Shown: positions 34,387 to 45,917 of the stretch, piece after piece
Layout: each line of letters begins with the position of its first letter
How positions within the stretch are numbered: the stretch's first letter is position 1
NCBI RefSeq assembly: GCF_036850765.1
Contig: NC_089495.1
Location: forward strand, 192,775,847-192,839,846
Direction of reading: 5' to 3'
DNA length: 64,000 bases
Source of the DNA: Saccopteryx bilineata
Lineage: Eukaryota; Chordata; Mammalia; Chiroptera; Emballonuridae
Made by a program: the position numbers and the translations under genes
Notes under the pieces: model-generated
Database searches by the model: none
The model's input: the letters and a program-made list of their open reading frames with translations, nothing else
Told to the model about the DNA's origin: nothing

Positions 34387-34940
34387 GGCTGCTGCAATAG
34401 TCCAGGTGGATGGTGGAGGTGAGGATGAGGCAGTGGTAGTGCAGGAGGTGGTTGGAAAAATAGAATTTGAGGGTCCAGCTGACTAATTTGTGGGATGGTT
34501 GGTTTTGGGGAGTAACTGAGTGAGAGGAATCAAAGATGACTCCAGGGTTTTGGACCCAAACCACTGGAAGAATGGAGTTGAAGTTTCCCAAGATGGTGAA
34601 GGCTGGGTTAGGAATGGGTAAGAGTGGAAAATACAAAGAGACCGTTTTGGATGTGTGAGGTTTAAGATGCCTCTTAGATATCCAGGTGGGGATTTGGGCA
34701 TGGAATCTGAGCTTTGAGTCTGGAGTTTAGGGAAGGGAGGGGCCAGTCTGGAGATACAAATTGAGCGGCAGCTGACAGGATGGTGTTAAGGTGGTGGGTC
34801 TGGATGAGGTCAGCCAGGGAACCAGCATGGGTAGAAGGGAGGACCCAGGACCGAACAGGGAGTGCTGCCATAGGAGGGCGGGAAGTTGAGGAAGTGGACA
34901 CCTCACCTGAATCAATTCTCTGAATTAGGAGAGTTTAAAG

Positions 34941-35041
34941 CAGCGGTTCTCAACCTGTGGGTCGCGACCCCGGCGGGGGTCGAACAACCAAAACACAGGG
35001 GTTGCCTAAAGCCATCGGAACCCACAGGTTGAGAACCGCTG
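34941..35041. mobile_element. SPIN-family hAT MITE
   Basis: The 101-bp element has perfect 22-bp terminal inverted repeats (34941-34962 and 35020-35041; CAGCGGTTCTCAACCTGTGG plus two more bases) and an 8-bp duplication GTTTAAAG at 34933-34940 and 35042-35049. Its interior (GTCGCGACCCCGGCGGGGGT, then AACACAGGGG) is the SPIN sequence, a hAT family known to have moved horizontally among tetrapods, including bats. It is shorter than the usual ~0.2-kb SPIN MITE, so the middle is partly deleted. Confidence 0.95.
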
Positions 35042-36834
35042 GTTTAAAGGGATAATTCTGAAAAGTTCTTCCCATAGTGCTTGGAGTATAATCTTCATAG
35101 TGAATGGTAGATCTGTGTGTGTTTGCTTTTTTTTTTTTTTTAAAAAAAAAGAAAATAAAGTGAAACAATGGGTGTTTGGGAGAGACTTCGTTGGTGGCTG
35201 ACTGTCCTATGAAAACTCCATGATTCTGGACACAGACACAGGCCTTTCTTTGGCCGAGTCCTAGGGGCTTCTGGAAAGCCCTCCCCACCTCCAGGCTCCC
35301 CTCCCTCTCTGTTCAGAGCTGACATCACCAGGGCAGCTTGTGCGGATTTCTGGCTCAGAGGACAAAGGCCTGAGTGTGAGCAGTGTGGGGCCTGGCATCT
35401 CCCAGCTGCCGCAGCCCTGATCGCCCATCTGTGCCAGGGGTGGACGCGGGGGTGGCAGCCACGCAGCTCCCGCTGCAGCAGGGCCCCGGGGTCCCTGGGA
35501 TTCTGCTTCTCCTGGGAAAGAGCCATTAAGATCCCTGAATGGCTGTAGCTCTGAGTCTTTGGCCAGTCCTTTGGGCTCTCTGTCCGAGTTTCCCCAGCAC
35601 TGGGGAGACAATGGTCCGTGCTTATCCTAGGGCCCGCGGGTGAACTTTACCAATAGGTGAGGCGTGAGGCGCAGAGCCTCGTGCACGCACTTGGTACGTG
35701 TTCTCTGGTTGTATTTTCACCTGACTAAAGCAGGGAATTTGTCTGCTTTGTTGGGAAGCTCCCCCAGTGCTTGGAACTGTGCCCAGCCGCACAGTAAGCA
35801 CACGATGTGACTTTGTAGAGTGAATGAACGATAGGATGGGAATCCTTTTCCCCCAAGAGTCCCATTTCATTTCCAATTTACTAGCGTGATGCTGAGGAGG
35901 AAGGCCGAAACCTGCTCGTTGCTGGATGTGCTGGCAGTCTGTTCATTCATTAGTTCACCCACTCATTCGTTCACTCATGCATATATCGGGCACATTGTCA
36001 GCCCTCGGGACCCAGGACTGTGAGGCGCATGGTGGGGGACCACACCCACGTAACTCATGATTCCCAGCATCCAAAAAAGCAGATTCTCGAGTTGGAGCCC
36101 CTTGGCTCCAGAGGAAAGGACACTGCCTGCCTGTGACTTTTAGCCACATGGAACAAGCGACCTACTGTGGAGGAGCCAGGGAGAAAGAGTCTTGAGACTT
36201 GAGAGAAGATGGACAAGGTTTCCAGGAGGTGGGTGGCTGGGCTGCCCTTGAAGAATGCTGGGCGTGGGGGAAGGTAGCTCAGGATCATGGTGCCAAGCCC
36301 AGGTTCTTCGTCGGCCTGTCTGGGCGCAGACCCCACCTCGGCGGCTCACTTGTTCTGGAGTCACCTTGAGGAGAAACACTAAACCTCCCCAACCCCAGCT
36401 GCCTGAGCTATGAAATGGGAATAATAATAATAATAGTGTTTAGTTCATAGGGAAGTTGATGGTGAGGATTAGAGCTGACAGTGCCCCTTAGGGAACATCA
36501 TAAGCTCTAGGTCAGTATGGATGATGATGAGAATATATTATTATTAGTGGGGGAAGTAAAAGCATCTTAGGTAGGGGGCGTGGAGTGAGCACGGGAAAGG
36601 AAATACTGATGTGGGTGGCTGGAGGTGGACACGGAGGTGACCAGTGTCCCCAGGAGCTGGCAGGTGAGTATATTTGATTCCTGACAGAGTTGCAATCTTT
36701 ACTTTGAAGCCAGAACATAAGTATGCCTGCGACAGCACTCATGTCCCCACCGACCAGGTAAAGAAATAAAACTTTTTCAGTAACAGTTGAAGATTCCAGG
36801 TTCATTTTTCAAATCCCATTGTACCCGTCCCTCC

Positions 36835-37550
36835 ACAGAGGTAACTCTCACTAGATCTTGCTGTATTATTTTTTTCCCATGTCTGTCTTTATATTTTATG
36901 ACAGGTCTGTTCTCTATAAAAACAATGCCTGGTTTTGTTTTATGTGCCTTTAAAAACTTTAAATAGGTCCATGCCATACTTATCCTTTATTTTATTTTTG
37001 TTCAGAAGTATGTTTTTTTTTTTTTCTTTACAGAGACAGAGAGAGAGTCAGAGTGAAGGATAGACAGGGACAGACAGACAGGAACGGAGAGATGAGAAGC
37101 ATCAATCATTAGTTTTTTGTTGCACATTGTGACACCTTACTTGTTCATTGATTGCTTTCTCATATGTGCCTTGACCACGGGCCTTCAGCAGACCGAGTAA
37201 TCCCTTGCTTGAATCAGCGACCTTAGGTCTAAGCTGGTGAGCTTTTGCTCAAACCAGATGAGCCTGCGCTCAAGCTGGTGACCTCGGGGTCTCGAACCAG
37301 GGTCCTCAGCATCCCAGTCCGACGCTCTATCCACTGCGCCGCCACCTGGTCAGGCCAGAAGTATGTTTTTGAGGTTCAGCCACATAGCTCTAAGTAGCTT
37401 TAGTTCCTGCATTGTCACCGTAGTGCACTGAACCATTGTAGAAATCTCCTGCAGACGTATTTTTCTAATCTTCAACTGAGGGATATTTCGGTTGCTTTTC
37501 ATATTTTGCTATTCCGAAGAAGGCAGCTTTGAGTGGCTATGTTCTGTCTC
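36835..37550 (-). mobile_element. Old L1 fragment, antisense, split by a SINE
   Basis: The parts 36835-37017 and 37371-37550 (GTCCATGCCATACTTATC, GAACCATTGTAGAAATC, CGGTTGCTTTTCATATTTTG) are antisense L1 flanking the type C SINE. The family match is weak in places. Confidence 0.55.
37018..37355 (-). mobile_element. Type C bat SINE, antisense
   Basis: This ~340-bp tRNA-headed family has GCGCCGCCACCTGGTCAGG at its head end (+ strand view), an internal GCATCAATCATTAGTTTTT segment and a GACAGAGAGAG tail before poly-A. The flanking duplication CAGAAGTATGTTTTT is at 37003-37017 and 37356-37370. It splits an antisense L1 fragment. Confidence 0.9.
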
Positions 37551-37580
37551 CTGGTGTGACCTGGGAAAGTTTCCTTAAAC

Positions 37581-37790
37581 CAGGGATTGGCAAACCTGCC
37601 GATGGAAGGTCAGATAGTAAACATTTCAGGTTTTGTGACTGTACAGTCTCTGTTACAACCACTCAGCTCTACCATGACTCGTTGGAAGCAGCCATGGATA
37701 ATATGTAAACAGATGGATGTGGCTGTGCTCCAATAAAATATTAATGGCCAAAATAGGGACTGGGCTGAATTTGGCTCGCCACTACAGAGC
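37581..37790. mobile_element. Old hAT-Charlie MITE fragment
   Basis: It starts CAGGGATTGGCAAACC and has GGAAGCAGCCATGGATAATA and CTCCAATAAAATATTAATGG, the same family as the 29822 element. Its right terminus is decayed near GGCTCGCCACTACAG, and no duplication is readable. Confidence 0.82.
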
Positions 37791-37958
37791 CCTTGTGCTG
37801 GGTTGGGGAACAGTATGTGCACTTCCATTTCTCCTAGGTGTCTCTAAGTTGCTTTTGAAGTCTGCATTTTGAGAGTGCCTCCCACGGCTATTTGAGGGTA
37901 GCCCAATCCTGTCGCTGTCCTTGGCAAGTTTTAACGATGGTCTCCTGTTCCTTTGCAG

Positions 37959-38060
37959 AGCTGCATGCTTCTGGGAGGCCGGAAGACCACGGACATCCCA
38001 CTGGAAGGCTACCTGCTGTCTCCGATTCAGAGGATCTGCAAGTACCCCCTCCTCCTCAAG
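37959..38060 (+). CDS. PREX1: PREX1 exon 5 (DH domain, residues 174-207)
   Basis: The exon is 102 bp, 34 codons in phase 0. It contains [21 protein letters not shown], the start of DH conserved region 3, the most diagnostic stretch of Dbl-family exchange factors and a main Rac-binding helix. The acceptor is ctgttcctttgcag and the donor is AAG|gtgaga. The [12 protein letters not shown] segment before it favours P-Rex1 over P-Rex2, which has N at the first position and N-T-D after RK. All residues agree with the recalled human protein. The exon follows an old hAT fragment that ends about 170 bp upstream. Confidence 0.97.
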
Positions 38061-39635
38061 GTGAGACCTGCACCCCACTCCTTTCCCCATATTTGAAGTG
38101 ACAGAAAGCCCAGCTCTGATTGGCTTAATCATAAAATAAAACTTGTTTGTAAAAGTAGCTGAGAAGTCTGGGGTGGTGTCGGCTTTGGGCTGGGCTGGAT
38201 CCTACCAGGACCCTGCCTCTTTCTCCCTTGTTCAGCTCTGCTTTTGACTGTTTAGCTTTATTTTCAGTGTGGTAGCAGAGGGCTATAATTACTCTGGCCT
38301 CACACTCTGAAGTTCAAGGACAGTGGGAAAGAGTGAACCTCTTTCTAATAGCTCTGACAGAAGTCCTGAGGGTGGTTAGGGCCTTAGCCATCAGTGGCCA
38401 GGAGAATGTGATATTCTGAATGGTTTGGACCTGAGTCATGTGCTTTAACTTGAACCAGTGACATGAAGCCTTTGCTTGTGCTGTTTCTCCTTCTAGATGT
38501 GTGGACTTGGGCTTTCCCCCAACCACTATGAGTTGGTCAGTGCTTGGCTCTGACTAGCTAGCTAAGGTATGGTCCAATGACAGTGAGCAGGGCAATATTG
38601 TGTTCTGATTGGATGAGACTGGTGCTTCACACTTGAACCAGTCACTCTGAGCAAGGGATCTCTGATTGGCTTAGATTTGTGTCATGTGTTCCAGTCTCCC
38701 GCCAATCACTGGATCCCACAGGCCAAAAGTCCAGTGAGGGGGACAGACTAGACTCTCTTCACCAAAGTCTGAGTTATTTGTGGAAGAAGTTGTGTGGGTG
38801 CTGGGTGGGCAAACCACAGCGTCCACATGCTGCTGTTTTCTTTGCTGTCCAGCCACCTTTGACTTAGTCTTGGTCAGGCAGACCAGGGGAAGACTTGCTG
38901 CTTGTGTGGGGACCCAGGAAGTCTTGATTCTCAGCTGCAGAGCTGGCTTCTGGGTAGATCTCCAGCTGGGTGGCTGGCTCTGTCACCATCTGCTGCTCTC
39001 AGCCTGGGGTTTTCAGCTCTTGGAAATGGGGGCTGTTGACCTGAGCCTACCCTGGCTCCATCCTCAAGGCCTTGTGTCTGACAGCTGTTCCTGGAGTCCC
39101 TGCTGATGGATTAATTTGGCTGGTGGTGCCTTATTCAAACACCTGCTCCTTGGGGCCACGTGCATCCTTGCTATGTGAACTGGAAGGGACAGGGCGGGGG
39201 GAGGGTACTAGGGAATCTTTACACTGGACTTTCTGCTGGATAAGGTTGGTGACACGTGAGCCTCTGAGCTGGACCAGATCCTGGGGCCATCTGCTCTGCC
39301 TGGGGACACAGGCCTGTTAAAGAATATGGCTATCGTAGGTGGGCTACAGCTCTCCCCATACCTCCTCTGCTGCTGTTTAGACCTTCCAGGGGTCTCAAAA
39401 AGGCTTTCTACAGTGGTTCTTATAGCTGCTTGGATTCCCAAGTGGATGTGGGCAATGCATATGTAGCTCAGCTCTTCACCTTGCTGCAGAAGAAACTCCA
39501 CATGGAACTTGTAAACTGGTAGTCTGTGGACTGAATTGGACCTGGCTATGTTTTTATTTGAGCTGTTTGGTGTGTCTTCCACGTGTGACTTAGTTGCCAG
39601 TGTTTACAGAGGTAGTGTTCTGTATTGGCTCAAGG

Positions 39636-39855
39636 CAGGAGCTAACAAAACTGTGGCTCATGGGTCATATCTAGCCCATGGCCTGTTTGTGTGCAACCCA
39701 TGAGCTAAGAATGATATTTACATTTTTTTAAAGGGGTGTAAAGAAAAAAAAGAACCCAGCAAACAAGAAGAGTATGTGACAGAGTCCGGATGTGGCCGGC
39801 AAAGCCTAAAATATTTCCTATCTGGGCCTTCACAGAAAAAGCTTGCTGACCCCTG
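39636..39855. mobile_element. Old hAT-Charlie MITE
   Basis: It begins CAGGAGCTAACAAAACTGTG and ends AAGCTTGCTGACCCCTG, the expected decayed inverted ends. The interior has GCCTAAAATATTTCCTATCT and GGCCTTCACAGAAAAAG. No duplication is certain. Confidence 0.82.
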
Positions 39856-39859
39856 GATT

Positions 39860-40150
39860 AGAGCCACAACAGGCTGCCTGGGTTTGCACTGCAGCTCTGC
39901 CTTTTACTAGCGGTGTGACCTTGGGCTGCTCACTTCTCCATGCCTGTTTCTCATCTGTGGTGCATAGTTTGTGTTAATAGTACTGATAAGGTTGTTAGGG
40001 TAATTAGACCCTTATATACTTAAGTCTTAGAGCAACTCGATGGGGAGGGCACTTTAGTTAGCCCCATTTTAGAGATGAGGCAACTGAGGCACAGACTAAG
40101 GAAGTGGCCTGTTTAAGGCCGCACATTAGGTAAGGAGGAGGAACCATGTT
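39860..40150. mobile_element. MIR pieces, sense then antisense
   Basis: A sense MIR start (TAGCGGTGTGACCTTGGGCT) is followed by an antisense MIR-like segment (TTTAGAGATGAGGCAACTGA, GGCACAGACTAAGGAAGTGG). Confidence 0.65.
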
Positions 40151-41754
40151 TTGTTGATGCTAGAATTCCCCTATCAGCTCCATAGCCTGTTGAAAAGCAC
40201 TTTGAGGTGTCAGAGCTGCCAAAGAGCTGGGTGTTGGGGATGCTGACCTTCTCAGTTCCCTAAGAGGAGAGTCTGGGAAGGTCAGCGGCCTTGTGTTTCA
40301 TGGCTCTGTGACTGGTCTGCTGCTCCTTCCCTGGGTTTCAAAACTTTAAACATCTGACCTATTAGAAGAACCATCAGCAGAAGCTTCCTAGATGTAAACC
40401 CTTTCGTTTCTGGATCTTGGGAAGGTCTGGGATTCCAGCATGGACTTGGAGTGGCAGTTTCCTTAATGTATTTTAACAGCCAGTGGGGCTGGACCTGTGT
40501 GTGCGGGTGGACTCTGGCTCTTAATGTGAGGCCTGTGTGTTTCTGAGGCCGGCTCAGCCCCAGGGGCCACGGTTTGGGTTGGTGGGATTTCTGGGCTACT
40601 GGTTCTCAGAGAAGCAGAGAGAGAGAGGGACAGAACCAGCCAATGGAGGAATAGCTGCCCACAGGAAATGATGATGAGGCCGGGCTGTGGGTTGCTCTCC
40701 TGACCAAATGGCTGTTTACAGTCCCTGTTTCCTCGGTCTCCAGCTGTGTTTATCTGAGGCTCAGAGAGCACTGGGGGACCAGCCAGCAGGGCCTTAGATT
40801 CCCGTGGGCCCGTGCCATGCTGCCTGCCTGACTGAATTGCTCAGAGTGTCCCGGCCTTTGGCACCCATAGCTGGAATGTTTGCATCAGGAAACAGCTGGG
40901 ACGGAGGGGAATTCTTCATAGCCCTCCTGAGTTCCTCCTTTCTGTCACATTTTCCAGTGACTTTTAAAAGACAATCCCATGAGCTGGGGGGCAGTTCTCC
41001 CCCTGCTGCCCCTCTGGCTCTGACGCCCTCACAGATGTCCCTGGAGCCCTCTGAGCCCCCTTGTTTGAGCTGAACTCTGAATCGAGTAGGCGAACAGGAT
41101 CGAGGAGCCTGGGTCGGAAGAAGGAAGAGGCAAGAATGAAAGCCTCTTTGGGAACAGCACCAAAAAGCTGAACTTGAATGTTGCCTAAGAATAGCCGGAA
41201 CATCCTATTTCAGCCTTCAGTCTGGGCCTAGGATAGACAGTTGGCGTTTTCAGGCTTTGTTGAGTTTTCCATCGCCATTTCCAGGGAAATGATTCAGGTT
41301 TGGGGTAACGCTCCTGCTGCTCAAATGGCAGGTGCCCAAGGAGAGACTGACGGTCACCAACCCTTTTAGTTGTTTCCCGGTGATGCACGGATCTTGTTGG
41401 GACACTTACTGTGCACCAGCTGCTGGTGAGGCTCAGGATCCGTAGTCCTGAACAAGACAGACCTCATGGCTTTCGGTCCTGGACTGAGCCCCACGAGGGC
41501 CCGCCCGCTGCGTGGTAGAAGCAGGTGAGGCTGGCAGGGGGCAGGCTGAGGACATGTCTGTCTGAAGGGGAGAGCAGGCACTCCAGTCCCCTGTCCCCTT
41601 TTGCCTTCTAGCTCTCTAACCCCTTCAGTCTCCTTTTCAGGTTCCTCACCTTCAAGACCTCTAAGCGTGGGTGGGCCCTGGGCCTCAGTCCATGGGCCTT
41701 GACTCTACCTAGACTTGCTCCCTTGAGGCCTTATTCACTCTGTGGCCTTTTTTA

Positions 41755-42200
41755 AAAAAGTATATTCGGAAGTTGTGCAACCATCACCATAATAATTTTA
41801 GAAATATTTTCATTGCCTCCAAAAGAAACCCTGGACCCATTTGCTGTCACTTCCCTTTTCCCTCCTCCCCCCCAGCTCCTGGTAGCCACTCACCTACTTC
41901 CTGTCTCTTCGAATTGCCTATTCTGCACATTTCACATAAATGGAACCATATACTATCATATCTAACCTTTTGTGTCTGGCTTCTTTCACTTAGCACAGTG
42001 TTTTCACGGCTCGTCCACATTGTAGCTTGGATCACAACTTCATTCCTTTTTACTGTGCAATAATGTTCCATTGTGTGGATAGACCACGTTTTGTTTATCC
42101 ATTCATCTGTTGATGGACATTTGGATTTTTTACACTTTTTGGCTATTATGAATAGCGCTATTGTGAACATCCACCCACAGGTTTTTGTGCGGACATTCCC
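41755..42200 (-). mobile_element. Old L1 fragment, antisense
   Basis: GTTGTGCAACCATCACCATA, TGTTCCATTGTGTGGATAG and CTGTTGATGGACATTTGGAT are the antisense L1 3' region. The - strand reads CPSTDEWINKTW and TMEHYCTVKRNE, a clear L1 ORF2 C-terminal remnant. Confidence 0.88.
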
Positions 42201-42214
42201 ATGGCTTTGAACTC

Positions 42215-42950
42215 GATCTCTGTGCCGATGACTTCCAGCCTGGCTCTTCCCTTAACCTCAGGCAGGACTTTTCTCCTGCCCACTCAGCTTCTCCACTTGG
42301 GTGTCTGATAGGCAACTCCTACCTGATGTGTAGCAAATCAAATGCTTGGCCCTCCTCTCACCCCAGACCTGTCTTCCTTCCTGCTCTACCCCCTCATCCC
42401 CATCTCTGTAAATGGCCTCTCCTTCTTTCTGATTGCTCAGGCCAAACCTGGGAGTTATCTCTGGTCCACCCCACATCAGTCCATTAGGGAGTCCTGTTGG
42501 CTCTACCTACAGATTCATCCAGAGTTTAGTTCTTCCAGCTCCTCCACTCCGCCTCTGTCCTGGGCCGCTGTCATAGCTCCTGATGGGTCTCTCTGCTCTG
42601 CCCTTGTCCTCTACAGTCTCTTCTCAACTCAGCAGCTAAACCCAAGTCAGTTCATATTATTTCTTCACTCAGAACTCTCTAGTGGCTCCTTAGTCACTCA
42701 GATCAAAATCCAAATTCCTCACCATTGCCACCTACAAGGTGCTACACAACTAATTCATGTTTCCTCTCTGACCTCCTTCTCCTGGTATTCTTTCTCAACT
42801 GTGTTCCAGCCACACTTTGCCTCCTTGCTCTTCCTTGAACATCACAGGCAGGTTCCTGCCTCAGAGCCTTTGCACTTACTGTTTTCTTTGCTTGAAACAT
42901 TATTACCTCATTATTTAGAGGCTCACTTCCTAATCTTGGGATATGTATCA
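42215..42950 (+). mobile_element. L2 fragment, sense
   Basis: AAACCTGGGAGTTATCTCTG, TTCCAGCCACACTTTGCCTC and CAGAGCCTTTGCACTTACTG are sense L2 landmarks. The reading frame across 42342-43037 reflects this element and is not a gene. Confidence 0.75.
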
Positions 42951-43134
42951 ATCATAGCTCTCCAAAGAATTTTAGGGGCACACAGGAAATCTTTAGATGG
43001 GATGAGTAGCATGGGGAATGGGAAATACCAGCACTAAAACATAGTGAATCTCACAGCAAATTCTTTGTAGCCTTCCTGATTACCTCCAAGAAAGGGCCAT
43101 AGTTGGTGCTGCAGGTCTAGGGTTTTTGAAGCCA

Positions 43135-43735
43135 TTTATTCATTCACCAACTATTTCTTCAGCAACTATTATGTGTCAGGTATTGTACTAGGTGCTGGAG
43201 ATACAAAGTGAAAAAAAAACTGCCCAGCCCTCTACCTCTGGGTTCTGATGTGCTTGTGGGGGGAGGCAGACAACAAGTGAATAGGAAATGTATATGCTTG
43301 TATAGGTGGGAAGGATGCTATGGAAAGAAATGTGTCAGGCTAAGAGTCATGAGAAGGTGAAATTTGAGCAAAGACTGAAAAGAGATGAAGAAGGTACCTT
43401 GGTGAACAGTGTTTCAGCCAGCAGGAAAGGTAGTGCAAAGGCCCTGAGGCAGGAATGTGCCTGAGTAACAGCAAGGAGGCCAGAGATGTAAGTGAGAGAG
43501 TGGGAGAGTGATGTTAGAGAGGTGATGGGACTGGAATATGCAGAGCCTATTGTAGGGTCTTTGTCTTCTCTGTGTGAGGTGGGTACCGTGGGAAGGTTCT
43601 GAACAGAGGAAGGACAGGCTATGACTTAGTTCTCATGGGATCCCTCAGCTGCATGTGAAGAGTGGACTATTGGTGGTGAGAGTGGAGGTGGAAGACCAGG
43701 AGAGAGTTGACTCCAGATGTCCAGCTGGGAGATGG
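43135..43735 (-). mobile_element. L2 fragment, antisense
   Basis: TTATTCATTCACCAACTATT, TATTATGTGTCAGGTATTGT, AAAGGCCCTGAGGCAGGAAT and GAGAGGTGATGGGACTGG give a well-ordered antisense L2. Confidence 0.72.
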
Positions 43736-44289
43736 CTGGTCTAGGGGGCAGCAATGATAAGGGGTGCATTTTATGAAAATTGCCTCTTCACATTATTTGC
43801 CCATTTTCTATTGGCTGTCTTTGTATTGATTTGCCAGTTTTGTATGTTATCCTGGATACTTTGGTCATCTCTTTGGAGTTCCCATCTGCCTCTGATGTTC
43901 TGAAATGAGCCCCCCATTTGCCAGGGACCTGGCACTGTCGGCATCTTGCTGAGAGGCACAGGAAGTCAGAGTTCTCTGCACTGCGGCCTTCTCTACCTCA
44001 GCCCTCATCCTTCCCCAACCACAGTGCCCGCTTTCCATCCTTCCTCTTAGGCTGTGAGCTAACACTTTACCCACGTCTGCTCTAGCATCTCAATCTGCAT
44101 CAGCCCCAACTCGGGCTCTTTCCTGTGTAGTGAGTAATAATAGGTCAAGGAATGAAGCCCCCCTCTTTCAGGGGGAGAGCCCTTTTTTCCTTTCAAAGCC
44201 AAGCTTGTATATCCAATATTCCAAAGAGCCTTCCCAGATTTCCCTTCCTGAGAATTCTGCCTGCATTCTGCTTTCTGCCATGCTCTGTG

Positions 44290-44870
44290 TGGTTCTAGCT
44301 CTACCTCTTAGCTGTGTGACCAAGTGCAAGCTGCTTAGCTTCTCTGTGCCTACATTGTATCATCTGCAGAATGTGGATCAGGGGTCCCCAAACTACGGCC
44401 CGCGGGCCACATGCGGCCCCCTGAGGCCATTTATCTGGCCCCTGCCGCACTTCCGGAAGGAGCACCTCTTTCATTGGTGGTCAGTGAGAGGAGCACATTG
44501 ACCATCTCATTAGCCAAAAGCAGGCCCATAGTTCCCATTGAAATACTGGTCAGTTTGTTTATTTAAATTTACTTTACTTTATTGTAAATATTGTGTTTGT
44601 TCCCGTTTTGTTTTTTTACTTTAAAATAAGATATGTGCAGTGTGCATAGGGATTTGTTCATAGTTTTTTTTTATAGTCTGGCCCTCCAACGGTCTGAGGG
44701 ACAGTGAACTGGCCCCCTGTGTAAAAAGTTTGGGGACCCCTGATGTGGATGGTAGTTGCTTCCCAGGCTTGCTGCAAAGACAATGCATGAGAAAACTCAT
44801 GAGAGTACTCTTCATATTGCTAGGTAAATAGTCATGTTTGATAAATGTTAGCTACTCTAATATTGTAATG
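44290..44870 (+). mobile_element. MIR, sense, split by a hAT
   Basis: The left part has TTAGCTGTGTGACCAAGTGC and CTTCTCTGTGCCTACATTG. The right part (44743-44870) has CAGGCTTGCTGCAAAGACAA and TGATAAATGTTAGCTACTC. The hAT MITE at 44379-44742 lies between them. Confidence 0.78.
44379..44742. mobile_element. Young 364-bp hAT MITE inside a MIR
   Basis: Perfect 16-bp inverted ends CAGGGGTCCCCAAACT and its complement, with the 8-bp duplication ATGTGGAT at 44371-44378 and 44743-44750. It has no transposase reading frame, so it is non-autonomous. The host is a sense MIR whose sequence continues on both sides. Confidence 0.94.
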
Positions 44871-45109
44871 ATTTTTATTTTTATTGATTCCAGCTCTTGC
44901 ACTTATTAATGTTGACTCTTTGAGAAGTGACTTAAGCTCCTTTGTTAGATAGTGCTTTAGTCATGGGTTATTGTGAGATTAAATGAAAAAATACCTGTAA
45001 AATACTTATAAGTGCTTTAGTAAGTATTAGCTATTTTTTAAAGTCTGTTTGCTCAATATTAATAGAACTATAGTGGGTTTCTTTTAATTAGGATTTTCAT
45101 GACATATCT

Positions 45110-45287
45110 TTTTTTTTTTTAAGATTTTGTTTATTGATTTTAGAGAGAGAAAGGGGGGGGGAGTGGGAAGCATCAATTGGGGTTGCTTCTCTCATAATGC
45201 CTTGACCAGGCAAGCCCGGGGTTTTGAACTGGCCACCTCAGCATTCTAGGTCAAGGCTTTATCCACTGTGCCACCACAGGTCAGGCT
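45110..45287 (-). mobile_element. VES-like tRNA SINE, antisense
   Basis: Poly-T, then GATTTTGTTTATTGATTTTAG, AGCATCAATTGGGGTTGC and a tRNA-like head ending CACCACAGGTCAGG. Approximate flanks CATGACATATCT and CATGATGTATCT form a 12-bp duplication with two mismatches. Confidence 0.82.
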
Positions 45288-45578
45288 CATGATGTATCTT
45301 GTTTCATCCTTTTACTGTCGATGATTCTCTATCCTTAGGGTTTAGGTTCTACTTTTGTAAACTGTGTAAAGTTAGAATTTTAAAATCCTATCTGTCAATC
45401 CATATCTTCTAAGAGGTGAGTTTAGCCCACTTATATTTATTGCATATATTGATACATTTGAACTTCTTTCTACCACCTTTCTTTTTTATTTTTATTTGTC
45501 TTCACAATTTTACCCTCTCTTCTTGAGAAATGCCATTATAAGAGCCTGAAATTAGGAGCGCAGGGCATAGACTTTTAT

Positions 45579-45917
45579 TTTTTATTTTTAAAATTTTATT
45601 TTATTTTTTACAGGGAAAGAGAGAGGGATAGATAGGGACAGACAGACAGGAACGGAGAGAGATGAGAAGCATCAATCATCAGTTTTTTGTTGCGACACCT
45701 TAGTTGTTCATTGATTGCTTTCTCATATGTGCCTTGACTGCAGGCCTTCAGCAGACCAAGTAACCCCTTGCTCGAGCCAGTGACCTTGGGTCCAAGCTGG
45801 TGAGCTTTTTGCTTAAGCCAAATGAGCCCGTACTCAAGCTGGCGACGTTGGGGTCTGGAACCTGGGTCCTCCGCATCCCAGTCCGATGCTCTATCCACTG
45901 TGCCACCGCCCGGTCAG
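45579..45917 (-). mobile_element. Type C bat SINE, antisense
   Basis: It has the same structure as the 37018 copy, with an A/T-rich tail of ATTTT units. Flanks CAGGGCATAGACTTTTAT (45561-45578) and CAGGGTGTAGACTTTTAT (45918-45935) are an 18-bp duplication with two mismatches, suggesting a somewhat older insertion. Confidence 0.9.

Larger units (their letters stand above)
32640..34905 (-). mobile_element. Long antisense L2, interrupted by an L1 and an LTR
   Basis: L2 sequence runs 32640-33122 (GAGCAAAGGCCCTGAGGTAG), resumes at 33506-33621 (GAGGGTTTTGAACGGAGG) and again at 34387-34905 (AATAGTCCAGGTGGATGG, AAAGATGACTCCAGGG). The gaps are an L1 (33124-33505) and a MaLR-type LTR (33622-34386). Continuity of L2 order across both gaps shows true insertions. 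Confidence 0.75.
29680..37958 (+). other. PREX1: PREX1 intron 4
   Basis: The intron is 8279 bp and the richest in layered insertions: an old hAT split by a SINE (29822-30474), an ancient repeat copy (31180-31530), the L2/L1/mariner/LTR/hAT stack (32640-34905), the SPIN element (34941-35041), an L1 split by a SINE (36835-37550) and an old hAT piece (37581-37790). Stretches 30600-31180, 31560-32570 and 35160-36835 show no gene. The last has a sense L2-like 3' end near 35700-35840 and a short AAT run at 36418-36436. Confidence 0.8.

Noticed and set aside
41847..42170. Protein-coding gene on the - strand
   Set aside because: It is a decayed C-terminal piece of L1 ORF2.
42342..43037. 231-codon open frame on the + strand
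   Set aside because: It falls within a sense L2 element and has no relation to a known protein.
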